The notes below the pieces were generated by a model, which was not told the DNA's origin, did not search any database, and was given only the letters and a program-made list of their open reading frames with translations. The translations under genes and the position numbers were made by a program. Source: Bacillus sp. ISL-45 (lineage in GTDB: Bacteria; Bacillota; Bacilli; Bacillales; Cytobacillaceae). From it: a stretch of 64,000 nt of DNA. Of this stretch, positions 43,313 through 52,800 are shown in pieces. Location: positions 248,001 to 312,000 of the forward strand of contig NZ_JAGGQQ010000019.1 in assembly GCF_018613195.1 (NCBI RefSeq), read 5' to 3'. Within the stretch, counting starts at the first letter, position 1. Every line of letters begins with the position of its first letter.

Positions 43313-43771
43313 TCACAATTTCTCATAATGGTCTTTTAACACTTTAAAGAGTCTTTCGTCACCACCGCGATCGGGATGAAGGGCTTTAAGTAATTTTTTG
43401 AATTCTTTTTTGAGTGAATGAGCGCTGCTATTCTGTTTTAACCCCAGCAATTGCTCAAGCTCAGAAGTGGGCGCACCCGACGCCTCTATATGGGCATTGA
43501 GCATTTTTTTCAATGTGCGAACCTTTGATTGTTCGATATGTAATCTTGTATTTAAAAGATCAAGCTGTTCGTTCAGTTTGTAATTTTCACGACGAGACTG
43601 TTCCAATAGGTCAGTATTTTTCTTGATAACAAATTCTGCGAGATTCCTGGGATTTATTTTATCTGATTCAGCGGATAAAAATCCTGTATTGATCCAGGTT
43701 TGGACTTCCTGTTCAGTCGTTTCCATCCCATATGTAGTTAATTGTTCTGCAGCTTCTTTGATTGTCAGCAT
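43313..43771 (-). CDS. HTH, coiled-coil and J-domain protein
   Basis: 152 residues with three parts. Residues 1-50: a MerR/excisionase-like helix-turn-helix (LTIKEAAEQLTTYG, VQTWINTGFL). Residues 50-95: a charged coiled coil (QSRREN YKLNEQLDLLNTRLHIEQ region). Residues 105-152: a C-terminal J domain with the Hsp70-activating HPD in LKALHPDRGGDERLFKVL. J proteins stimulate DnaK; pairing the J domain with a DNA-binding-like module is uncommon. Partner unknown. Confidence 0.75.
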   Translation of the reverse strand: MLTIKEAAEQLTTYGMETTEQEVQTWINTGFLSAESDKINPRNLAEFVIKKNTDLLEQSRRENYKLNEQLDLLNTRLHIEQSKVRTLKKMLNAHIEASGAPTSELEQLLGLKQNSSAHSLKKEFKKLLKALHPDRGGDERLFKVLKDHYEKL

Positions 43772-43905
43772 CTATTTCACTCTCTTATCTTAAAAATAAT
43801 CAGACAAATCTATCATACCATTGATTTTTTTCAGAAAAAGAACAGAAGTATGACAATGTATTACATCTAATTGTTTTTAAAAAAATAAAGGGGGCCCGAG
43901 AAAGA

Positions 43906-44430
43906 ATGACATTTAACTTATCAGAAGCAATTGAAGTACTGGAACGGACACCAAATGTATTGGAGCAATATTTAGTAGGTTTATCTGGCGATTGGCTAGA
44001 ATCTAATGAAGGGGAAGGAACCTGGAATCCATCCCAGGTCATTGGCCACCTGATCGATGGTGAGAAATATAACTGGATCCCTAGATTGGAGTTAATGTTA
44101 AGCGATACAAGTGATAAAAGATTCCCCATATTTGACCGGTTTTCACATTTGCAGCAGTACAATGAATGGTCGATTGAAGAAAAGATTTGTGAATTTAGCA
44201 CTTTAAGGTATGAAAGTATTGAAAAACTGAAAAAGTTGATCAAAGATGAAAGCCAGCTTGAATTGGAGGGAATCCATCCAGAGTATGGAGAAGTGAAAGC
44301 GCGCGAATTGATTTCTACATGGGCCGTTCATGATTTAACGCATATTTCCCAGATTACCAGAGTGCTGGCAAGGAGATATGAAGAGGCAGTAGGTCCATGG
44401 AAGAGTTATTTAGGGATTTTAAAAAAGTAA
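43906..44430 (+). CDS. DinB family protein
   Basis: 174 residues with the DinB_2 signature: WNPSQVIGHLIDGEKYNWI (first His) and ISTWAVHDLTHISQITRVLA (His pair), forming a metal site in a four-helix bundle. Function in the family is often thiol transfer. ATG behind AAAGGGGGCCCGAG. Different subfamily from the DinB protein at 29921. Confidence 0.87.
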   Translation: MTFNLSEAIEVLERTPNVLEQYLVGLSGDWLESNEGEGTWNPSQVIGHLIDGEKYNWIPRLELMLSDTSDKRFPIFDRFSHLQQYNEWSIEEKICEFSTLRYESIEKLKKLIKDESQLELEGIHPEYGEVKARELISTWAVHDLTHISQITRVLARRYEEAVGPWKSYLGILKK

Positions 44431-44442
44431 TCATGATAATTT

Positions 44443-44477
44443 GCAACCCTCTTTCATACGGACTGGGTTGCTTTTTT
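44443..44477 (+). terminator. Terminator after the DinB gene
   Basis: GCAACCC/GGGTTGC stem, 15-base loop, then six T. Confidence 0.82.
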
Positions 44478-44568
44478 ATGACTTCTCATCCTGTTGGCGT
44501 TTAAGGAAGGAAATGTAAACATATAAACAGAATATAGAATTAAGACTATTAGATTGGCAGGTACTTTT

Positions 44569-45039
44569 ATGCTGAAACCCTATTGGAAGTATGTGCTTTA
44601 CCTCCTTGATCACAAAATGAATGTACTGGTTGAATGTTGGATTGAGGGATTATACATCCAGGGGATTACCCATGATCTATCAAAATTTTCCCCTGGAGAG
44701 TTTTTTCCTTATGCCAGGAAGTTTTTTTCTGGGAAAAACTTAAGTGAAGAAGAGGAATTAAGATGGCGGTATGCCTGGCTGAATCACCAACATAAGAACA
44801 AACATCACTGGGAATATTGGGTTGTAGATCACAATAAAAAACTGGCATTGCCAATACCCCGGAAATATTTACTGGAAATGGTCTGTGATTGGCGGTCGTT
44901 GTCAAGAAAGTGGGGAAGGAGGGTAAAGCCAGGGACCCTAGACCTTACTGAAAAGGCCATCCTTCACCCCGACACAAAGAAAGAACTTGAAACCATAATG
45001 CGTCATAAAAGGGATAGTAAAAAGACTTCTAAGCTGTAA
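44569..45039 (+). CDS. DUF5662 family protein
   Basis: 156 residues. THDLSKFSPGEFFPYARKFF and WLNHQHKNKHHWEYWV give the histidine/aspartate cluster of DUF5662, an HD-like family of unknown activity. The ATG is preceded by only a weak AGG; a TTG five codons earlier is less likely. Confidence 0.75.
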   Translation: MLKPYWKYVLYLLDHKMNVLVECWIEGLYIQGITHDLSKFSPGEFFPYARKFFSGKNLSEEEELRWRYAWLNHQHKNKHHWEYWVVDHNKKLALPIPRKYLLEMVCDWRSLSRKWGRRVKPGTLDLTEKAILHPDTKKELETIMRHKRDSKKTSKL

Positions 45040-45079
45040 AACGAATAACAAGTAAGAATTCCAATAGAGGTGCACAAAA

Positions 45080-45508
45080 ATGATCCGTGAAGCTGAAGGT
45101 ACTGATCAAATGCAAATTTATGGGCTATATAAAATGTTAGTGCCCAACAGTAAGAAAATGTGTGTTCTTGAAGACCAGATAGAAACTATGAAAAGGGACC
45201 GACACAACTTTTTGTTAGTATACGAGGAAGAAGGAGAAATATTAGGAACACTTACACTGAATATTTGTCTACAGGCTCTGCACGGGTTAAGGCCTTATGC
45301 AGTAGTAGCAAATATCGTTGTTCATGAGAACTGCAGGGGTCAGAAAATTGGCGAGAAACTTCTAAAATATGTGGAGAAATATTGTAGATCAATCGATTGC
45401 CATCGGATTATGCTTCTAAGTGGTTCTAAACGAGAAAAAGCCCATATTTTCTTTGAAAGAAACGGGTACAGTGGCTCAGTAAGCAGGGGATTTAAGAAAT
45501 ATTTATAA
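45080..45508 (+). CDS. GNAT family N-acetyltransferase
   Basis: 142 residues. VANIVVHENCRGQKIGEKLL (about residues 74-93) is the acetyl-CoA loop; HRIMLLSGSKREKAHIFFER is followed by NGY. Substrate unknown. ATG behind GAGGTGCACAAAA. Confidence 0.85.
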   Translation: MIREAEGTDQMQIYGLYKMLVPNSKKMCVLEDQIETMKRDRHNFLLVYEEEGEILGTLTLNICLQALHGLRPYAVVANIVVHENCRGQKIGEKLLKYVEKYCRSIDCHRIMLLSGSKREKAHIFFERNGYSGSVSRGFKKYL

Positions 45509-45691
45509 TAGTACACCATTTGTGGGGTTTCTAACGAATAGAAGAATTTATACTACAAAGGACCTATTTATTGATATATAAAACTTCTAATCGGGTAAAA
45601 TTCAGAAAATATGTTAAAATCTAAATTAGTAACAGGTCATAACATCTAGTAATTAACCAAATCGTTTTCGAAAAAATAACGGAGGGACTAA

Positions 45692-46582
45692 ATGTTAACA
45701 AATCATTTGGATTTTAGACTCGAACCAAGGATTAGGGAATTGTATGAAGAGCACAAAATGCGGGCGGAAAAAATAGATTGGGGGTATCATGAATTTTTAC
45801 CGTGGGACAAGGCGATGGACTTTAAACGGGTCCCATGGGATGAAAGCCAGGTAACGCTGCCGGCATCGGTCATTACTGCGATTGAAACTGCGCTGTTGAC
45901 CGAGGTGAATTTGCCGTGGTTTACGTCCTATCTGGATCAGACTTTCAAAGGATCATTGTCGGTCATCAAGGATTTTGTCCATACCTGGACGGCGGAAGAG
46001 GATCAGCATTCAAATTTGCTAGAGACTTATCTTTTGATTACCAGGAATGTTGAGCCGATGAGGCTGCATCAGTTACATAAAATGACGCTTGAGAATGGCT
46101 GGGATCCTGATTTCCATACTCCATTTGAAACGATGGTTTACACATCGATGCAGGAGCTCGCAACAATGGTGTTTTACAATAATGTCGCTAAAGTGGCAGG
46201 AGCACATGATAGGGAATTAGCAACATTGCTGCGCAGACTTGCTAAGGATGAAACCTTGCATTATGCGTTCTACCGCGAGGTTATTAAGTATCATCTAGAA
46301 CTTGAACCTAATTATTGCTACTACCTGGGGAATGTCATCATGAATTTCCAAATGCCGGGAGCTGTAATGCCTGATTTCGATAATCGGATGTCAATCATCG
46401 CGAAAGAGGCGAATTATGGACCGCTTGAATATTTCGATCAAGTCCTTGATGTGATCATCGATTACTGGGATATCGAGAATTTAAGGCCAATCGCTCCGGA
46501 GGCAGAAAAAGCAAGACTGGATATTTTGAATTATCATGCGCGTCTGAAACGAGTCCGGGATCGGTTTTATAAGAATAAGTAA
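45692..46582 (+). CDS. Acyl-ACP desaturase (soluble di-iron type)
   Basis: 296 residues. Di-iron helices: TAIETALLTEVNLPWFTSYL, then WTAEEDQHSNLL with E102-E103-x2-H106, and LAKDETLHYAFY with E187-x2-H190. These match the plant/actinobacterial stearoyl-ACP desaturase family, which introduces a double bond into acyl-ACP using O2 and ferredoxin. In Bacillaceae the soluble type is less usual than membrane Des. ATG behind ACGGAGGGACTAA; monocistronic. Confidence 0.88.
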   Translation: MLTNHLDFRLEPRIRELYEEHKMRAEKIDWGYHEFLPWDKAMDFKRVPWDESQVTLPASVITAIETALLTEVNLPWFTSYLDQTFKGSLSVIKDFVHTWTAEEDQHSNLLETYLLITRNVEPMRLHQLHKMTLENGWDPDFHTPFETMVYTSMQELATMVFYNNVAKVAGAHDRELATLLRRLAKDETLHYAFYREVIKYHLELEPNYCYYLGNVIMNFQMPGAVMPDFDNRMSIIAKEANYGPLEYFDQVLDVIIDYWDIENLRPIAPEAEKARLDILNYHARLKRVRDRFYKNK

Positions 46583-46613
46583 AAAAATCAGCGGGGCAGC
46601 CCGCTGATTTTTC
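46583..46613. terminator. Terminator after the desaturase
   Basis: AAAAATCAGCGGG/CCCGCTGATTTTT perfect 13-bp stem, loop GCAG; symmetric, so works both ways. Confidence 0.9.
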
Positions 46614-46758
46614 TTAGAGGAGAGATAAGTATTTATAGGCTTTTCAAATAGAGCAACTTAACTAAATTCTACAGCCGGTTTTGAGTTGCATCGGAAATTT
46701 TCCATCATCGGTTTCAGCCTGTGTTCATATTCAGTTACTGATATGAACAATTACAAAC

Positions 46759-47697
46759 TTATAAAGCTATGCTGCCATCCGGCAATACGGCGTGCACACC
46801 TTTAACACCGTTTACTACTTGTGTAACTCGCAGATCAACTGTTACACTGGCCAACGCGAGACCTTGTGATCGTTCCATTTTGTAAAGCACACAGATTAAT
46901 TCGACCATTTCGTCAAGTGCTTGAGCAGCTGCTTGATTTAAATCTTCATTAAAACCAAATGTTATCCATCCAGCAGGTGTCTTTGCCCTTGGCATTGTCA
47001 GCTGCATATCGTCTCTAACAGTTAACGTGATATCGACCAAGTCCATCGGGCACTCGATTGCTGTACCGGAAACTTCACCGTCTCCCTGTGCGGCATGGCC
47101 GTCCCCGATTGAGAATAAAGCTCCTTCAACAGAAATCGGCAGGTACAAGGTGCTGCCTCTTTTTAGCTCCTTGCAGTCGATATTCCCGCCGCAATAGCGG
47201 GGAGGAGAGGTGTGGTGCACGCCATGTTCTGCTGGTGCAACTCCCATCAAACCGATAAAAGGATTAAGCGATACATTCACTGGACGGGAACCTACTTCAG
47301 TCCTCGCAGTCATCTTATCTCGGTCTAATTCCCAGTCAAGGCGGATTTTCTCAGTTCCTGTCAAACCGACTGCGTCATTTTGCCAGGTTTTTTTGCCCCC
47401 TGCCCAGTTCGTTCCATACCAGCCTGGCACAACATCATTCAACTTCACTTCCAGCACCATTCCTGGCTTTGCTCCCTTCACTTCAATGGGTCCAACCATC
47501 GGGTGCAGAGGAGTCTCTTCATTTACAGCAGAACGGAAAAACGCTCTCTCCATTCCTTTGGATCCTGAATATCCCCATTCAATGTCGGGAGTCTGCATCC
47601 GGATTGAATCGCCGGATTGGACTGTAAGAATTGGTTTATATTTTTTACTAAAAGAACCATGCAGGTTTTCGGACTTCAGATCGATACTGTGCATCAT
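46759..47697 (-). CDS. Acetamidase/formamidase family protein
   Basis: 312 residues. FmdA/AmdA family: VQSGDSIRMQTPDIEWGYSG, HPMVGPIEVKGAKPGMVLEV, GVAPAEHGVHHTSPPRYCGG, SIGDGHAAQGDGEVSGTAIE. Hydrolyses short amides to acid and ammonia with a metal site. ATG placed 8 bases after AAGGAG; a GTG three codons earlier touches that site and is rejected. 12 bases downstream of the EamA gene, forming an operon, perhaps uptake plus breakdown or nitrogen scavenging. Confidence 0.9.
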   Translation of the reverse strand: MMHSIDLKSENLHGSFSKKYKPILTVQSGDSIRMQTPDIEWGYSGSKGMERAFFRSAVNEETPLHPMVGPIEVKGAKPGMVLEVKLNDVVPGWYGTNWAGGKKTWQNDAVGLTGTEKIRLDWELDRDKMTARTEVGSRPVNVSLNPFIGLMGVAPAEHGVHHTSPPRYCGGNIDCKELKRGSTLYLPISVEGALFSIGDGHAAQGDGEVSGTAIECPMDLVDITLTVRDDMQLTMPRAKTPAGWITFGFNEDLNQAAAQALDEMVELICVLYKMERSQGLALASVTVDLRVTQVVNGVKGVHAVLPDGSIAL

Positions 47698-47709
47698 GTT
47701 CGCCACTCC

Positions 47710-48645
47710 TTATGCGATTTCATTTTTTACTATCTCAGCTTTGGGCTTCCTTTTAAAAAGCCTCGGGTTCGTTCCAATATAAACTCCTGATAATACGAGA
47801 GCAGCTCCGATTGCATGAGCGGCAGAGAAATTTTCACCTAAAAACAAAGTAGCCATTATGACCGCAGATACCGGCATAACATTGATGAAAATCGATGCCT
47901 TCGCTGCGCCAACTTCTTTGATTCCGTTGTAATACATGACGAATGACACGACCGTAACCAAAACGCTCATATGGATAATCGCGGCCCAGGTTGTACTCGA
48001 TGCCTGCTGTACATCCTGCCACGATGTTTCTGCCAGGGCGAAAGGCAGTAAAAAGAGCGTACCGAATGCTACTGCATAGGTAGTCGACTCCACAGAGCTG
48101 AACTTCTTCAGTACGATTTTGCCCACTACACTGTAAAGCGCCCAGCTTACAACTGCACCCATCAAAACGAAATCAATGGGCTCGAATCCAAGTTTAATTA
48201 AATTTATCAGATTTCCATCGGTAATGATGAAAAAGGCACCTGAAAGGGCAACAGCTAATCCAATCACGTTATTGCGGGTGATGGTTTCTTTTAAAAACAA
48301 AGCTGACAAAAGCACAATCAGCACCGGATTGGAAGCAATGAACAGAGAGCTTTTGATAACGGGTGCATGTTTACTGGCCAGGAAAAAAAAGATATTATAC
48401 AATGCGATCCCCGTAAGGCCCAGAACGGCAAATAAGCTGATATCCTTCCAGTTCGGTTTCTGACGGTTTTTCTCCATCATGAACATGAGAGGAAATAGGA
48501 GGATGGCAGCCCCGAAAAACCGAAAAAAAGCGACAGTGGCCGGTTCGAAGCTCTGGACCGCGTATTTTCCGGCAATGAATGCACTGCCCCATGTTGACGT
48601 GGCAAAGGTCAACATGCCATATGTAAGCCATAATTTTTTGTTCAT
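47710..48645 (-). CDS. EamA/DMT-family transporter
   Basis: 311 residues with ten helices in two EamA halves (TWGSAFIAGKYAVQSFEPAT; VVSWALYSVVGKIVLKKFSS). A drug/metabolite exporter. Start by AGAAGGGACTACA before MNKKLWLTYG; an upstream 14-codon extension lacks a ribosome site. First gene of the two-gene operon with the amidase. Confidence 0.88.
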   Translation of the reverse strand: MNKKLWLTYGMLTFATSTWGSAFIAGKYAVQSFEPATVAFFRFFGAAILLFPLMFMMEKNRQKPNWKDISLFAVLGLTGIALYNIFFFLASKHAPVIKSSLFIASNPVLIVLLSALFLKETITRNNVIGLAVALSGAFFIITDGNLINLIKLGFEPIDFVLMGAVVSWALYSVVGKIVLKKFSSVESTTYAVAFGTLFLLPFALAETSWQDVQQASSTTWAAIIHMSVLVTVVSFVMYYNGIKEVGAAKASIFINVMPVSAVIMATLFLGENFSAAHAIGAALVLSGVYIGTNPRLFKRKPKAEIVKNEIA

Positions 48646-48751
48646 TGTAGTCCCTTCTTTAAGAGTATTTAAATAGTATTGTAGCATCTTTTTCGAAAAG
48701 CGAAATAAAAATTTAGTAAGTTTTGAAACTTTTTCTTTTATACCAGCTTAA

Positions 48752-49210
48752 GACAGGTTTGGCGGAAAAAGAGGAAAAGCTGTCAAAAGAAAGCCCAACT
48801 TAAGACAGGTTTGGTGCGATATGAGGAAAAGCTGTCAAAAGAAAGCCTAACTTAAGACAGGTTTGGTGCGAATAGAGGAAAAGCTGTCAGAAGTAAGTCC
48901 AACTTAAGACAAGTTTGGTGCAAATAGAGGAAAAGTTGTCAAAAGAAAGCCCAGCTTAAGACAGGTCTGGTGCGATATGAGGAAAAGCTATCAAAAGAAA
49001 GCCTAACTTAAGACAAGTTTGGTGCGAATAGAGGAAAAGCTGTCAAAAGAAAGCCTAACTTAAGACAGGTTTGGTGCGAAAAGTAGAAAAGCTGTCAAAA
49101 GAAAGCCCAACTTAAGACAGCTTTGATGAGAAAAGAGGAAAAGCTGTCAAAAGAAAGTCCAACTTCTGACAGCTTTGATCCGAATAGAGGAAAACCTGTC
49201 AAAAGTAAGC
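48752..49210. repeat. Nine tandem copies of a 52-bp hairpin unit
   Basis: Units begin GACAG or GACAA at 48752, 48804, 48856, 48908, 48960, 49012, 49064, 49116 and 49168, exactly 52 bp apart. Each has GAGGAAAAG before CTGTC, so GACAG...CTGTC closes a hairpin in each unit. In the unit at 48908 both arms change together (GACAA...TTGTC), and at 49116 the stem lengthens to GACAGCTTT/AAAGCTGTC. No ORF runs through it convincingly. Confidence 0.9.
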
Positions 49211-49317
49211 GTGAGTAAACAAAAGGGACATATGAACTCAAAGTTTGGATGGAGTCTCATTTGGAAAAGTCCTTTAATCAGACGATTACCTTCACAATTA
49301 AATAAAAGCATTACGAA

Positions 49318-49344
49318 ACAGAGGCGCACAACCTCTGTTTTTTT
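49318..49344 (+). terminator. Orphan terminator
   Basis: ACAGAGG/CCTCTGT stem, 7-base loop, seven T. There is no supported plus-strand gene upstream; the nearest plus gene ends at 46582. Confidence 0.75.
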
Positions 49345-49800
49345 ATTCGATAAATAACCTGTAATCTGCAAAATTGAGGCTAAATCCGCCATGTGCTATA
49401 CCCGTTGGTGTTTTATTATAGGTCCTTTTGTATTAATAAATGGGGTTTTAGAGTAAGTTTCAGAACATTTTACCCAGGGATAGATGTTTGATTTAGGGAT
49501 AAATAATCATTTTTTGATCTCTTCCACTTCTAGCTGGGAGATTGCCATATGGAAATAATTAGAAAGTTATAGACCTTAACTTGTTACAAAATTGGTTTAC
49601 ACTCTATAGGGATTATTTTAAAAATTTCCCAATAGCAACTAAATAATCATTTTCTGAATATTCAGTTTTATACACTAAGATTCGACAAAACTACCACCCA
49701 CAAAAGGCTATGGTTGATTTAGCATCTATTTTCACATAGAGTGTGCGACGAAAGGAGGGCAGGTAAGAAATTCAAAGGAAAATACTTAGGAGGTAGATGG
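49345..49800. other. Gene-free leader region before bpr
   Basis: AT-rich, no supported gene. A plausible promoter lies near TTGTTACAAAATTGGTTTACACTCTATAGG (in parts: TTGTTA about 49582, TATAGG about 49606), giving a leader of about 190 bases before the bpr start. No riboswitch fold was recognised. Confidence 0.35.
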
Positions 49801-52800
49801 ATGAAACGTAAAAATCGCCGATTATTATCCGTACTTCTATCAACTGCACTTGTTGTACCATTGTTGCTTCAGCCACAGATCCAGACAGCTGCAGCAACAA
49901 ACGGAGTCAGTGTTTCTGCAAAGGAAGCAGTCCAGACTGCAGAGCAGAAAGTGAACAAAAAGCTTTATACGCAATTTGAGAATCAAGATAAAGTTACGTT
50001 CCCGGTAAAAATGAAAGAGCAGGTGGACACGAACGCTGTCGCTAAAGAGGCTGAGAAAAAAGCCAGCCTGAATAAAGCCACACCTGCAAAAACGAAATCG
50101 ATAAAGCGTTCTACGATTGTATCAGAGCTAAAAGCAAAGGCACAAGAAACACAGTTCGATCTGATCGAATTCCTTAAGGAGCAAGAAAAAAACGGCGGGG
50201 CTAAGGATATCCATTCTTACCATGTCGTGAATGCGATTGCGGTAACAGCTACGAGAGACGTAATGGATAAAGTGGCTGGTTTCACTGAGGTCGATAAAAT
50301 TCTGCCAAATGAAACAAGGCAGCTGTTCATTCCGGAAAAGTCAGCAGCTGTTCAGGAACCTGCTGCTAAAACGAATTCAATTGAATGGAATATTGACCGT
50401 GTTGGAGCACCTGCAGTCTGGGAAATGGGGATTGAAGGCAGCGGAATTACCGTAGCTTCGATCGATACGGGTGTTCAATGGAATCACCCTGCATTGCAGG
50501 AGAAATACCGGGGTTTTGACTCAGCTACTGGGCAGGCGTCACATGAAAACCACTGGTTTGATGCCGTTCGCGGCCAATCTGCACCTTATGATGATCACGG
50601 TCATGGAACGCATGTGACTGGGACGATGGTGGGATCCGAGCCGGATGGATCAAATGCAATCGGAGTTGCCCCTGGCGCCAAATGGATAGCAGTTAAAGCT
50701 TTCACTGCCTCTGGCGGCACAGATGCTGATTTACTGGAAGCAGGTGAGTGGATCCTTGCTCCAAATGGGAACCCTGATTTAGCACCTGATGTTGTCAACA
50801 ACTCATGGGGCGGCGGACCTGGATTGGATGAGTGGTATCGTCCAATGGTTCAAGCATGGAGAGCTGCTGAAATCTTCCCTGAATTCTCTGCCGGTAATAC
50901 GACATTCAGTAATCCAGGCGGGCCAGGTTCAGTTGCGAACCCTGCCAATTATCCAGAATCAGTCGCAACAGGAGCGACAGATATCAATAATAACTTGGGA
51001 AGCTTTTCACTCTTGGGGCCGTCACCTTATGGCGAAATCAAGCCTGAACTGACTGCACCTGGTGTCAATATCCTTTCATCTGTTCCTGGAAGCGGATACG
51101 AAGGAGGATGGAACGGAACGTCAATGGCCGGACCGCATGTTTCGGCGGCTATTGCATTATTGCTGCAGGCCAATTCCAGTCTGACTGTTGATGAGTTGGA
51201 AGAGATTCTATTAACGACGGCATTGCCATTAACAGACAATGCTTATCCTGAATCACCGAATAATGGCTATGGATCAGGATTGTTGAATGTATTTGATGCA
51301 GTTTCCTCTGTTGTGTCTGGATTGGGGAAATTAAAAGGACAGGTAACAAAGGATGGAGACGACAGTGAAGCGCCGGTGTTGGAGCATTCCCAACCTGCCA
51401 CGGTTTTCGCTAGAATGCCACTGACTTTAGAGGCTTCAGCTGCCGACAACATCAGTGTAACAAATGTTGAAGTGGAATATCAATTGGAGGATGGGTCCTG
51501 GACTGCTGTTTCAGCCGTACGTACTGGCGGAGACTATAAAAATGGAACGTACCAGGCCAATATCCCAGGTGAAGCGGTCTCCGGAAACGAATTCGTATAT
51601 AAATGGAGAGCAGTGGACTTCGGAGGGAATGAAACGGTAAGCGAATTTACCGTGACAGTCTTGCCTGGAATCACTGTAGGCTATGAACAGAACTTCGAGA
51701 ACGATGCTTCTGGCTGGACTTCTTATGGAGACGCCAACAGCTGGGAGTGGGGCACGCCGACAAGTGGTCCTGTCTCTGCTTTTTCAGGCGAGAAGGTCTA
51801 TGGAACTGCCCTTGCTGGAACGTATCAAAACCGGGCGAACATGTCATTGCAAATGCAGCCAATCGATTTACCGGAAGGCAGCAGCTACCTGCAGTTCAAG
51901 CAATGGTATAACCTGGAGAGAAATTATGACTACGGCCATGTATTTGTCTCCACCGATGCTGTTAACTGGGTGCAAAAACTGCGGGTAAATAATCTTTCGA
52001 ATGGCTGGATCGATGGTGAAGTCGATTTAAGTGAATATGCTGGCCAAAGGATTTATGTCGCTTTCAACGTAACAACTGATGGCAGCGTCGTCAGGGATGG
52101 GTGGTATCTGGATGATATGGTTTTATCCGATACTTCGATCGCTGAACCAGTGAAGGCAGAAACAACTGTGGATAAAGACGACACTAAAGATAGCATGAAA
52201 GAAGATGTGGATCCAAATAAAATCCAAATGTCATTGCCTAAGCAGCCTAAGGCAGACAGTTCAGCAAGTCTGATGGCATTGCCGATGCAGGCTTCAGTGA
52301 CAGTTGTTGAATCAGGCCGTTCCGTAAAAACCAACCCTGCAAATGGCAGTTTCGAACTGACACATGCAGCCGGTACCTTCACGGTTGTAGCAGAAGCTTA
52401 TGGTTTCCGTCCACAGACTCAAACAGTTGAAATTGAGCAGGATGGAGAGGCAACGGCAAACTTCAGTCTCGAGGAATTGCCAAAAGGCACATTAACTGGT
52501 TCGATTACGAACAAAGCCACAGGTGAACCTGTTGAGGGTGCTACCGTTTACTTGCTTGAAGATGCGAACATTGCACCAGTGGCAACAGATGAAAATGGTC
52601 AATACTCGTTGACTGCATATGAAGGGGAATACACTGTAAAAGTAATTGCTCCGCATTTTTACAGTCAAGAGGCGTCCGTGACGCTTGATGGGGATGTTGA
52701 GCAAAACTTTGAAATCAAACCGTTCATCGGTTATCCAGGCGAAATCGGATATGATGATGGCAGCGCTGAGAATGCGCGTGTATTCTATGACGCTGGCAAT

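Noticed and set aside
47210-47782. 190-codon plus-strand ORF
   Set aside because: It lies fully antisense to the well-supported acetamidase and EamA genes and has no recognisable domain.
48752-49210. CRISPR array
   Set aside because: The 52-bp units are repeated head to tail with no variable spacers, and no cas gene is near.
49175-49357. 60-codon ORF leading into the orphan terminator
   Set aside because: Starts inside the repeat array, lacks a ribosome site and has non-native composition.
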